Source of the DNA: Rhexocercosporidium sp. MPI-PUGE-AT-0058
Taxonomy: Eukaryota > Ascomycota > Leotiomycetes > Helotiales
Length of the DNA stretch: 64,000 bases
Direction: 5' to 3'
Assembly: GCA_020746875.1 (NCBI GenBank)
Contig: JAGTJL010000013.1
Span: forward strand, 682,001 to 746,000
The stretch's first letter is position 1. The number at the start of each line of letters is the position of its first letter. The position numbers and the translations under genes are program-made. Under the pieces are notes generated by a model, which saw nothing but the letters and a program-made list of their open reading frames with translations, was not told the DNA's origin and made no database searches. Below are positions 49,401 to 59,038 of this stretch, piece by piece.

Positions 49401-51126
49401 TCAGAGATTCAAAGCCATCCCGAAACTGTTCGAGATATGGAAATTGATCCATTTTCAGACAGACCGGTGGAACGCCACTCGTGGAATGGACATGATCCAC
49501 GTGGCATCGCGTGCAAATTTAATCACTGTGGTGAAGCAGCTCTTAGATGAAGGGATTTCCATCGAGGAAGAAGACGACTATGGTTTTACTCCACTTCATC
49601 ATGCGTCTCAGAATGGTAACTTGGATTTGACGACGATGCTACTCGATCGAAATGCAAACATCGAGGCGAAAACCGGAGGGCAAAGTACGCCATTGGGATG
49701 TGCGGCAGCCAATGGGCAAAGTGCTATTGTCAGGCTATTACTGAAGAAGGGAGCCGAGGTCAATGAAGATACAGGGTACACTGGTAGTGCTTTGCAAGCA
49801 GCAGTGACGAAAGGAAATATGCCACTGGTCCGATGTCTCGTTGACAATGGAGCCAATATCAATGATGTAGGAGGATTCTCTGGGAGTGCTCTGCAAGCCG
49901 CTGTACATGCTGGTCATCTCGCAATCGTTTCATTTCTGATCAACAAAGATGCGGATATGGATGCTTCTAGTGGTGACCTTGGCTCTATATTGCAAGCAGC
50001 AGTGATGGGGCGACCAGAACAGGCAGAAACCATGATACGACTCTTGGTCGACGAAGGAGCAGATGTGAATGTACAAGGAGGGAGGTATGGGAATGCGTTA
50101 CAGGCTGCTGCTCAGAAGAAACTTCTTCCATTTGTGGAGTTGTTTCTGAAGGAAGGCGCAGATGTCAATGCTCAAGGAGGAATGTACGGAAATGCGCTCC
50201 AAGCAGCTGCATCGAATGAGATAGGCGGAGAGGAGGGTGAAGAAATCGTGCCACTATTGTTAAAGAGTGGAGCAAATGTGAACGCGTGCGGGGGCGAATA
50301 TGGTACTGCACTCCAGGCAGCCGCGTCTTGCGGTGACATGCACACTGTGCAATTATTGTTGAAAAGTGGTGCAGACATCAACACTGAGTGTGGCAGATAT
50401 GGATGTGCCCTCCAAGCTGCGGCGGCTAGTCCAGGTCCTGAGGTGGTGCAGCTACTTTTGGACAATGGTGCGAGACTTGACCTAAAAGGTGGAGTCTATG
50501 GCAATGCTCTCCAAGCTGCTGCCTATGCAGGTAACTTCGAAGTCGCAAGGCTCCTCTTGGAGAGAGGAATCGATATAAACGAGCACTGTGGGGAGTACGG
50601 CTCTGCTTTGCAGGCTGCAGTCATCTCCGGCAAAGAAAAGTTGGTTCGATTCTTGCTGGATGAAGGTGCTGATGTCAATGCTCAAGGAGGAGAATACCAG
50701 AATGCATTACGAGCAGCGGTCTTTTGGAACAAAGAGCCCCTTGTGAACATGTTGTTGGATCGAGGGGCAGATCCGAACATTGTTGCTCGAATTGATCCTG
50801 TGACATACGGACCGTTTGGCAGCCCTCTCCACATCGCGGCTGCGAGGGGAAGACTCAGCATCGTGAGAACATTACTAGACAACGGCGCTGATCCAAACTT
50901 GCAATGCGACTGGTCAGGGAACGCATTGGGAGCAGCCGTTAGCGATAGACATAGGCTGGTAGTGGACCTATTGTTGGAGAGGGGAGCCGACCCAACAGTC
51001 CTAGACCAGATGTATGGCAGTCCATTCCTTGTCGCGGAAGGAAATGCGGCGATGGCCAAAGTTCTCGAGAAGAGCAAGAGGGTGAAGAGCCGAGACAGAT
51101 CAGCGCCGAATGCGGTTGATGGATAA
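46456..51126 (+). CDS. NLR-like STAND protein: SesB-type esterase, NACHT, ankyrin repeats (1408 aa)
   Basis: Fungal NLR-type receptor with tripartite architecture. Exons: 46456-46464, 46539-46967, 47050-47109, 47181-47489, 47576-47738, 47818-47862 and 47915-51126; total length is an exact multiple of three. Residues about 70-320 form an alpha/beta-hydrolase (SesB-like serine esterase): IIAIHGITG (near 73-80), nucleophile motif FVCHSMGGIVVKKAL (Ser158), STPHGG, and a late catalytic His in CNHQTIC. After a CLRSLAFPTMHDR linker comes a NACHT domain with P-loop GNPGTGKST (about 394-402) and Walker B IVLFVDALDEVD (about 501-512). From about residue 860 to the end there are some 15 ankyrin repeats, most with the fungal variant YG(N/S/T)ALQAA(A/V). 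In fungi such proteins are known or suspected non-self recognition and heterokaryon-incompatibility sensors: repeats sense, NACHT oligomerises, the N-terminal domain executes. All catalytic signatures are intact. The three-residue first exon is the least certain part. Confidence 0.93.
49484..51040 (+). repeat. Ankyrin repeat array within the NLR gene
   Basis: About 15 consecutive ~33-residue repeats (roughly 99-105 nt each). Units 3-12 share the ALQAA core preceded by Gly and a small residue, and most open with G-A-D/N-V/I-N. The array is the likely ligand-sensing part of the NLR. The consistency of the central units suggests recent internal duplication or repeat homogenisation, whereas the first two and last three units (TPLHHAS, TPLGCAA, SPLHIAA, NALGAAV, SPFLVAE) are more diverged. 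Confidence 0.85.
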
Positions 51127-52585
51127 GTGGAGATGATGATTAGGCGGAGCGAAAGAAATGTTGGCGAGCCTGAGCCTCAGGTGCTCGATCGGCAGGATTA
51201 ATTAAGTAGATGAGCTGAGGATAACTTGAAAGACATGCGCTTGCCCCAGTCCGAGACCAGGGTCAAATAGAGCCTCATTATTTCGTTGCAAGAAGACAGA
51301 CCACCCTGAGGCGGAGGACCAACTAGGATAGAAAAGTGATCACGTGACCGCACGATGACTTACACTCTGGAGGTTCTTCCTGAAGTTCTGTCTTCTTCCG
51401 GAGAGCCAACCCAAGCATCACAAATGAGTCGAACGCGCGCCCCCTTAAACAATACCCTCAAATCTACTGTACCCAGGAATTTACATTCCCTCTCCCATGT
51501 ACGACACGGAGGTGGCGTGACGGCTCACATGATGTGTTCAAAATCTGCTCCAGGACAACCGACAAGAGTCCTGCGTAACGTCTATTGCCACCCTTTTGAC
51601 TCCGCCTCGGGCACACGTATGAATGGCAACGGAGATATTGCGTTGCCTGGCGGGCTGAAGATGCACTCTCTCCGACTGGGAGGCTCTTGCTCGTATAAAC
51701 GCGACTGATGTCGGCATATCGGTGGCATGTGAAGTGAGATTCCCATGCGGAGTACGCATGATAAAGTTGGAGATATAAAGCACAACACTGGGAAGTGATG
51801 AATAACGTCACCCACGACACCCCTTGCTTTCAATTGCCTCTTGATGCTCTTTTCCCGCCAGACTTCCATTGTCCCGAGATGGCATATCGAGTCTGCTCAG
51901 CCTCCTCATCATTCTCAACGCTCATACAAGCTGAAGGTACAGTCGTACTGTACTGCATCGTGGGTGAGGTGGTGAGATCAGATCCAAAAATACATTTTGC
52001 CTCTGCATTCGCCTGCATCTGCCACCCACAGAGAGTTCGACGTGCACACTCTAGATGGTTGCTTGCCAGCCAATCACACTATGAAGTGCCCCCTGATCTG
52101 TGGCTAAGCCGCCGCTGCAGACGGGCGTTCCTGGCGCCGGTTGATTAGCCTGGGACGCGAGTTGTCTGGTCCAGTCCCGAGACCCTTTCTGCAAAACCAC
52201 ACTTCTCTTCTCCTGACCAGACAAATACAACCCTCCTCTTCCAACAACCACCACCAGGTGTCACCAGAGATTCAATATACTATATATACCTTCTTGCAGT
52301 CTACAAGCAACAATTCATTCGCACACAGCACACCGGCAATTGCAGCGAGAACGCACGGGGCCATAAGATTGCTTTGGCCGCGGATCATAAAACAAACTAA
52401 AAGGGGTCAACCTTGTCAAGATGAGTGTATGTTTCAACCTCTTTCTCTTCCGTGTTTTGCCTCAACTGTGCTTCGCCTTTCTCGTCCTGTCTTCTTTTGA
52501 CATACTGCATCTGGGCAAAAGCAATCCTGCAAATATTATCCAACAAAGTTCAAGTTCCTCAGGTAGGAACTTTATACTAACAATC
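51127..52585. other. Intergenic region and syntaxin leader
   Basis: No supported gene. Short frames between 51355 and 52148 overlap on both strands and have no domains. The part from about 52200 is a probable 5' leader of the syntaxin gene. An ATG AGT followed by a GTATGT donor at 52421-52427 could be an alternative first mini-exon or a leader intron boundary. Confidence 0.5.
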
Positions 52586-54017
52586 ATGTCGCAGTACGGG
52601 TCAGTTCTTCCAGCCTCGATTTCTCCCGACACGGTAGCAGGACGAGTCTGCCGAGCATCTCAAGGACCTGTGCCGATTACGACCTGAACAATTGTACTGA
52701 TCTGGTTATGAAACAGATATGGAAGATCGGGAGCCAACCCTTATGATCAGAGAGATGGACAGAATGCACAATATCAACAACCTGCCTACGGTGGTCCACC
52801 ATCGTCACAGTATGGAGGCCAACAATACGCTGCACCAGCAATGGGAAGAGACGAGTATGCTGGTTAGTCTTGCGACTCCCTATAGACTAAAATATGGAAT
52901 ACTAACATCTCGTCTCCACAGGTCAAAATGTCGAGATGGAGCCCCTTGCACAGAACGGTTCGCAATTCGGACGACAAGCAGACCCTAACGCAATCCTCAA
53001 CGCGTGCCGCGATGTTGATAGAGGCATTCAAGAGATCAAGGCGGCAATGAAGCGATTGGCTATTCCACAACAACACGCCCTTGACGACCCTGGATCCAAC
53101 TCAAGCACCGAGCTGGGAAATGCGAACAGTGAGATTATGGCCATGTTCCGCAACCTGACTGGCAAAGTCAAGGACATCAAGCAAAAACCAGATTCCGGAT
53201 CTCCTCGAAATTCTGCCCAGGTTGGGAAGGTTGATCGCGATTTGAAAGAGTGTAGACAGAAATATCTCCAGCTTGATGCCGAGTTCAACAACAAAGTCAA
53301 GGAACAAGCTATGCGTCAATACCGAATTGTTCGACCAGATGCTACAGAGCAAGAAGTTCGGGCTGCAGCTGAGGATCCCAACCAGCAAATGTTCTCTCAA
53401 GCACTCATGCAAAGCGATAGACGAGGCCAATCCCGCGCTGTTCTATCTGCTGTCCAGGATCGAAATGCTGCTATCAAGAAGATTGAGAGCCAGATGATCG
53501 AGCTTGCAGAGATGTTCCAGGATATGGACAACTTGGTCGTGCAACAAGAGGCAGCTGTCGTCAATATCGAGATGAAGGGAGAGGAGGTTGTTGAGAACAT
53601 GGACAAAGGAAACGAGCAGATCGGAACTGCCATTCAAAGCGCCAGAAATACGAGGAAGTGGAAGTGGTGGTGCTTGGGCATCTGTGGTATGTCGCCCCTT
53701 GCTTCACTACATTCCTCCTACTGCACAGAATTTATACTAACTCCACCTTAGTTCTCATCATCATCATTATTGTTGTTGTAATCCTCATCTACAAGTTCGT
53801 CATCCAGAACAACAACGGCGGCGGCGGTGGCGGCAACACAAACCCTGCAAAGCGATTCATACTCTCCGAAACCATCCCCTTCGAAAAACTCACCAGTGCA
53901 CACCGAGTCATCTCAGGTCAACCATGGGCAAATGGTGCCGTCGTAGCAGGAAAGCCCTATACACCATCCGATGCCGTCGTCCCAACCCTGAAGAAGTTTC
54001 GCCGTTTCGCCGCATAA
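52586..54017 (+). CDS. Plasma-membrane t-SNARE, Sso1/syntaxin-1-like
   Basis: Qa-SNARE for fusion of exocytic vesicles with the plasma membrane. Preferred exons: 52586-52599, 52717-52862, 52922-53686 and 53752-54017 (396 aa). The N-terminal ~55 residues are Gln/Tyr/Gly-rich. Then come the Habc-type helices, with the DLKECRQKYLQLDAEFNNKV and RQYRIVRPDATEQEV signatures typical of Sso proteins. The SNARE motif follows (AAIKKIESQMIELAEMFQDM, with the zero-layer Gln in LVVQQEA), and a transmembrane segment is assembled across the last intron (VLIIIIIVVVILIYKF). Unusually, about 70 residues follow the membrane span (a poly-Gly linker, then a Pro/Lys/Arg-containing tail) where the family normally ends within a few residues. 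An extra 3' intron or a real extracellular tail are both possible. An upstream mini-exon at 52421-52426 is an alternative start. Confidence 0.88.
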
Positions 54018-55260
54018 CACTCTAATACATAAGCGGCGATGAGTTTCAAAGAGGTGCAGAGCACATGAATATATACACACACTTCCTTTTTTCGCGTCTG
54101 GTTCCGTTTCGTCTGTCAGAAAATCGTTTCCGTATATTCGCTTAGAGCACACCCGATGGAAGGATGTGGCTCTGTTGCGAGCATTTGCAAGGCGTTCGTT
54201 GTTGCTTGTTTTTTTTTTTTTTGGTTATGCTACTTGGTATTTTTAACCCAGTCAATCCGGTCTGTTGTTTTAAGTTGTGTTTCGAGGACAGATCCAGGAT
54301 TTTTCCATTTTTCCTGTATGAGTAAATACCATCGAGCCGCTCGCTTTTCCTTTGCTTTGTGTTTTCTGGAGGAGAGAAGGAGAGAGACGTACAGCTGGTC
54401 TTAACTCATTGTTGATATTAGGCCAGAGACTTGGTGGAGGCTCTGTGGGCTGAGTGAGGTATAGGTGCATGAGGTGGATTGGTGGTTCATTTCTGAAGAA
54501 GTCGTGGGAGAGAAGAAGTGTTGCTGTGATAAGTCGCAGACATCGAGATGTACTGGTCGGGGGCGACATCAAGGACATGCATGCATGGCATGAGAGGAGA
54601 AGAGACGAATGGACGAGATTGTTAGATAGGAACGTTTAATCCGATTTTCGTTTCTTGACACTACTTTGCTGTACTTTCCACTACCTTGGTACTTCTCCAC
54701 TCAAACTTGCAAGTGATATAGTGATACTATCCCCTTGATTCAGAAATGTACTTCAATAGCATCCTCATAGAATTTCCCAGAACTCCTGAAGTAGCGATTG
54801 TGTACTGCGTCTGAGCCATTTCAGCACTCTGCTCTGGCTGGCTGGAATCGTCTCCATGCCATGTCTTCAAGCGTAATATTTTATACTTGAGAGAAATTGA
54901 GAGAAAGAAGAGAGAGAAGAGACTGTAACATGTTCCGACTGCTCTACGGCGGTATGACACTAGGACCAGACAGGTAATCTACTGCACTGGTTATATCAAC
55001 ATTCCACAATCCTTGAACGCCAAATACGCCGTGAATGCGACATGGAGATAGTGAACCAACCAACGCCTTATCCAAACCCAAACCCAAACCCAAACCTAGA
55101 CCCAAAGCCAAAGCTAGAAATGTAGGCGTAGCTACTGTTGACCAGACTTCTCGTCTGATGAAAAGATATATATGTAAGAGCAGACGCGTGTTCAAATAAA
55201 TATCCAAACAAGTACCCCCGGGTGCTGAGTTGACTTCTCATACTCCGTAGGTTGGCCAAA
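54018..55260. other. Convergent intergenic region
   Basis: The 3' flanks of the syntaxin gene and the next minus-strand gene. It contains a T14 tract at 54209-54222 and the CCCAAA repeat at 55072-55102. No gene seen. Confidence 0.55.
55072..55102. repeat. CCCAAA hexamer repeat
   Basis: Four to five near-perfect copies of CCCAAA followed by degenerate copies. It resembles a short interstitial telomere-like repeat, but the unit differs from the usual fungal TTAGGG/CCCTAA. Confidence 0.85.
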
Positions 55261-56469
55261 TCAACTCTTCTCTCCCCCAACCAAACTCTCCCTACTCCCC
55301 CTCTGCACAATCCGTCTCAGCATCCCCATTTTCCTATCAAAGCCCTCCATTAGAGCCTGCATCTCCTCCTCTCCCATCCCACTCCCACTCGCATTCGCAC
55401 TCCCAATCCCAGCATCACCTTCCCTCTCTTTCCCCTTCCCTTTCACACCAGTACCGCCAACGCCTAATCCAACTCCTGCTCCACCTCCAGCTCCAGCACC
55501 AGGCTCAGCAAAATCCAACCCCACCCCCTCAATCTTCAACATCAGCCCTCCGGGCACCTCCCCCCTCTCATTCTCACCACCATCCCCCTCCTTATCCCAC
55601 GTCGGCGCCTTCCCAATCTCCGCGCTCAGAACCTGCCACGACGGACTCAGACTACTGACGCTCGTAACAGCATCACCAGTCTCATTGACATCGACGATAA
55701 CGACCCTTTCTTCGCGGGCGGCGGTTTTCCTGTCTTTGACCCTCTGTTTATCCTTTGTCCTATCCTTACCCCGTATCCTGGTCCCATCCCTCCGGAACGT
55801 AGCACTACTGCTACTACTCGTCTCTCCCTCCCCTTCTTCTCCCTCTCCCTCTCCGCCCTCCTCGTATTCTCCCACATCGTCTTCTTCTCCCTCAACATCA
55901 CCGTCACGATCCATAGCCCGAACCAACTTCTCCGTCAAAACCTCACTGACGTCGTCATCTGCAAATATGTAATGTACTTGTGCCGGGTGGTATGTGCTCT
56001 GCTCTCCGCCGCTTAGATCGTTGATCAGTGTGAAGAAGGGGGTGAAGGGCGGTCTTTGGATTTCTCTTTCTGGGTCTGGGTCTGCTTCGGGTTGGTCCTG
56101 GTCTTGTAATGCGGTGTTTTGGCTTGTGGATTGCGTGTGGGAGGAAGAGAAGGAGGGGTTATTCATTTTTATATTCGTGGATGAGGAATGGTGCGTCGTT
56201 ATTGTCGGGCGTGGTTTCGAAGAGGGGATGGGTGGTGGTGGCATAGCTTTCGTATTTGCTTCTGCCGAGAGCGATGCCTTGCGAGTTGGTTCAGAGGATG
56301 GGTGCTTGGTCCCTATTTCGATTGTGGTTCTAGATCCAGGCTTAGTACTAGGACTCGTGTCTCGCGATTCGTTGTCTCTGTTCGTGACGCTGTGCAGGGC
56401 GGATGAGGAGGAGGGAGGAGGGTCTTTGCCTGGAGGTGGGGATGGGGGTATTGATGGTTGGGTGGACAT
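55261..56469 (-). CDS. Conserved-looking low-complexity protein (402 aa)
   Basis: Single-exon gene with ATG at 56469. The N-terminal ~130 residues are Ser/Pro/Thr-rich and probably disordered. A folded core begins RPPFTPFFTLINDLSGGEQ, followed by HPAQVHYIFADDD and LTEKLVRAMDRD, then a long acidic Glu/Gly tract (about residues 190-220) and a basic KDRTKDKQRVKDRK tract. A second conserved-looking part is RVVIVDVNETGDAV...SLSPSWQVLSAEIGKAPTWD, and a Gly-rich stretch precedes a C-terminal helix (MQALMEGFDRKMGMLRRIVQRG). I do not recognise the family by name. The split core looks like the type of fungal protein that binds nucleic acid or acts as a scaffold, but that is a guess. Confidence 0.75.
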   Translation of the reverse strand: MSTQPSIPPSPPPGKDPPPSSSSALHSVTNRDNESRDTSPSTKPGSRTTIEIGTKHPSSEPTRKASLSAEANTKAMPPPPIPSSKPRPTITTHHSSSTNIKMNNPSFSSSHTQSTSQNTALQDQDQPEADPDPEREIQRPPFTPFFTLINDLSGGEQSTYHPAQVHYIFADDDVSEVLTEKLVRAMDRDGDVEGEEDDVGEYEEGGEGEGEEGEGETSSSSSATFRRDGTRIRGKDRTKDKQRVKDRKTAAREERVVIVDVNETGDAVTSVSSLSPSWQVLSAEIGKAPTWDKEGDGGENERGEVPGGLMLKIEGVGLDFAEPGAGAGGGAGVGLGVGGTGVKGKGKEREGDAGIGSANASGSGMGEEEMQALMEGFDRKMGMLRRIVQRGSRESLVGGEKS

Positions 56470-57312
56470 TGTGTGTTGTGCTGTTCTGTGTGTGTGGAGT
56501 GGGGAGATTGGATCTCCGAGCTGCGGCGGGGTTTAAACGATGGCGATGAGTGAGGAATTTAGTGAGTGGTTGATGGTAATGAAGTCAGAAAGTGTTGAGT
56601 ATTGAAGCTGGCGAGGCTGGCCTGGACCTTTTCGGGGTTGGCTTCTCGCCCGGCTTCCGATAAGAGCTCGGGATTCTGGGGCTTATCTTAGCTTACTTCG
56701 CTTAGTCATTTAATATCAATATTAACTGACTTACTTTGATCTCTTCCTATCTGAGTAAAGTTTCCAATTCATTTTGCTTCCTGTAATTACTAGCGACTAG
56801 TGACTTATTGTACTAGCTACCGCCAGTTCAGGGCTCTCTGTGGATCGGTCTCGGGGATACTTCACTCCTAGAGAGATAGACAACTGACGATGGCACGGTC
56901 AGGACTTAATTTCAAGACTTGCTTCAAATAGGATTGATTATGGCAAAATCTGACTATGATTCCAGAGAGATATTGATTTAAAATCTATACTAAGCAATGC
57001 AACAGGGTAAGGCACTTTCTAGATTCCAAGGAAAGATCCTTACCATCACAAACGCTAGAGGGGGCAAATACATACAATCTATCCATCCTGTCTGTCTTCA
57101 ACTCACATTTACATTCACCCATTCTTAAGAACGATCCTAGATCACAGAATGAACAGAATGCATTTCTCTCTAGAATCTAAAGACTCCACTATACACCCAT
57201 ATATCACATCTACTGTTTAATTTTCAATTGTTTTCTATTCCTTTCAAATAAAGGTCATTTCATTGCATTTCATTACCATCTCCCGCCCAGTCTCATGTAC
57301 AGAGGGCCCCAT
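56470..57312. other. Intergenic region
   Basis: Promoter side of the minus-strand low-complexity protein and 3' flank of the aspartic protease; no gene seen. Confidence 0.55.
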
Positions 57313-59038
57313 TTACAGCAAAGCAAAAACTCCAGTTCCCACACCCATCATACCCAGCGAAACAACGCCAATAACGACTCTAGACCAAGCGAAAGGCTCA
57401 GGTCCAGCGCCTGCAGCGCTCTTCTTGGTATTGCTAGAACCGCTCGAGCCGGTGCCCGTGGCGGCAAATCCGCTGGCAGCGTTCAGTCCAGTGGCTGTGG
57501 GGTTGTATGTTGGTGCTGCTGCTCCTGTACCAGTTGCAGCGCCGCCAGAGACTCGTGGTGCTCCCGTAGCAGTCTGAGTTACGGCTGCGATGCCGGATGC
57601 TGAAACTGCATTGGGAATGGCGGCTCCGGAACTGCCGAACGAGACGACTTTCGAGTCAGTAGAGTTGAAGTCAGTCTGAGCCAATGCGATCTTGTTGTTC
57701 TCGAGATCGTAGACGGCGTAGGCAGATCGGAGGAAAGTGTCACCGAATAGGACGGGAAGATCGCCGGCTGGTTGGATACCAAGTTGGCAAGCTTCTTGAC
57801 CGTTGGTGTACTTGGGTGTACGGCCACTGGTGAGGGTCAATGGGAGAACGAGATCGGAAACTTGAACTTTGATGACTGGTCCTCCTTGGCCACCAAATCC
57901 GTAGTTGAGAGTTCCATCAACCTTGGCGAGATCGCATGGAACGATGATAGCACCAAGTTGGTTGGAGACGGTAGCTCCTAGCTCCTCGAAAACCATAGCA
58001 GCAACATCATCTGGGAGGAGAGTGATGGTGGTTCCGGAATCGAGAATTGCAGCGACCGCATAATCATCGGGAGTCAACTGATCGGTTCCAGAAGGGCTGG
58101 TTGCTGACAAGGAAGTGAAAGCTACAGTGAAAGATGTAACCCGACCACTTCTCGAGCTAGGATATACGTCGATCGAGATTAGGTCACCAGTATACTTTGC
58201 GGTATCAACACCACCAAAGAGGATAGATCCAGTGCTTGATTCTACTCGAAATTAGCCATGCCCCATTGCTCAAGAGTCTTAGAGATACTTACGGAGATCA
58301 TTCAACCACAAGCTATAAGCAGACGATTTGATCAAGCCCTGATTAACCATCGCCAAAGGCAAGTTCGGATAAATGGTACCGTTTCCAGTGTCAACATTAG
58401 CCTCAGAAGTGTTGTATCCAATACCCATAATGCCAGTATCAATAGTCGTATCCAACGCAATACCCATCTGGAACTGCTGAAGCGTACCTCCTCCAATGGT
58501 AAATGTATCCTGGAAGTAATCGCCCGCCGCACCAGTACCATCTACGTAGGAGATATTGAACTCGTTCTGGCCGACATCGAGGAAGGTTGAGGATTTTTCG
58601 AAGTTGACTGTGAAGGACTGGATTAGCTTATTCTTTCCGTAAAAGCAAGATTGAAACTTGGGTGACCGGGCAAAACTCACATTGGCCATTTGGACAACCT
58701 CCCTGTCTAACATCCGAACACAACGCAGCCTCCGCAGCAGGAACCCAAACATCCGAACTACCGGTATCGATCTGCAGAGCCAGGGCCTGAGCAGGAGTGC
58801 CTACAGTAACATTGGCGAAGTAGAGACCCTGCGTGCGAGCATTTGTTAAGTCTGCGGTGACTGTATCGGCGCGCTCGAAGAGTCCGCGCTTGTTCAAGGC
58901 TCGGCCGCGAAGGGAGGCTTCTCGTTGTTGGAGCTGGGCGATCTGGGCGCTGGAGGAGCGGGAGATGTCGAATTGGACGGTGTTGGCTGTGGCGAGGGGG
59001 AGGAGGATGAGGAGGGACAGGGTGTTGAGGGGAGCCAT
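57313..59038 (-). CDS. Yapsin-like GPI-anchored aspartic protease (534 aa)
   Basis: Pepsin-family (A1) protease of the cell surface, expected to process other surface or secreted proteins. The ATG at 59038 begins a signal peptide (residues 1-19) followed by a propeptide containing RALNKRG, a dibasic Kex2-like site. Exons are 59038-58681, 58607-58293 and 58244-57313. Both catalytic Asp motifs are intact: IDTGSSDVWVP in the first lobe and ILDSGTTITLLP in the second. The flap segment (ISYVDGTGAAGDYFQD) and GIMGIGY are also present. Splicing restores the family-typical FNFEKSSTF and LLESSTGSILFGGVD. After the catalytic domain comes a Ser/Thr/Ala/Gly-rich linker (about 90 residues), and the protein ends in a hydrophobic GPI-attachment signal (VVIGVVSLGMMGVGTGVFALL). 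This architecture is that of the yapsin/OPSB group. A 10-bp tandem repeat lies about 260 bp upstream of the start. Confidence 0.94.

Noticed and set aside
55072..55102. CCCAAA repeat as an interstitial telomere or chromosome-end marker
   Set aside because: The unit differs from the fungal CCCTAA telomere repeat, has only a few copies, and is embedded between ordinary genes.
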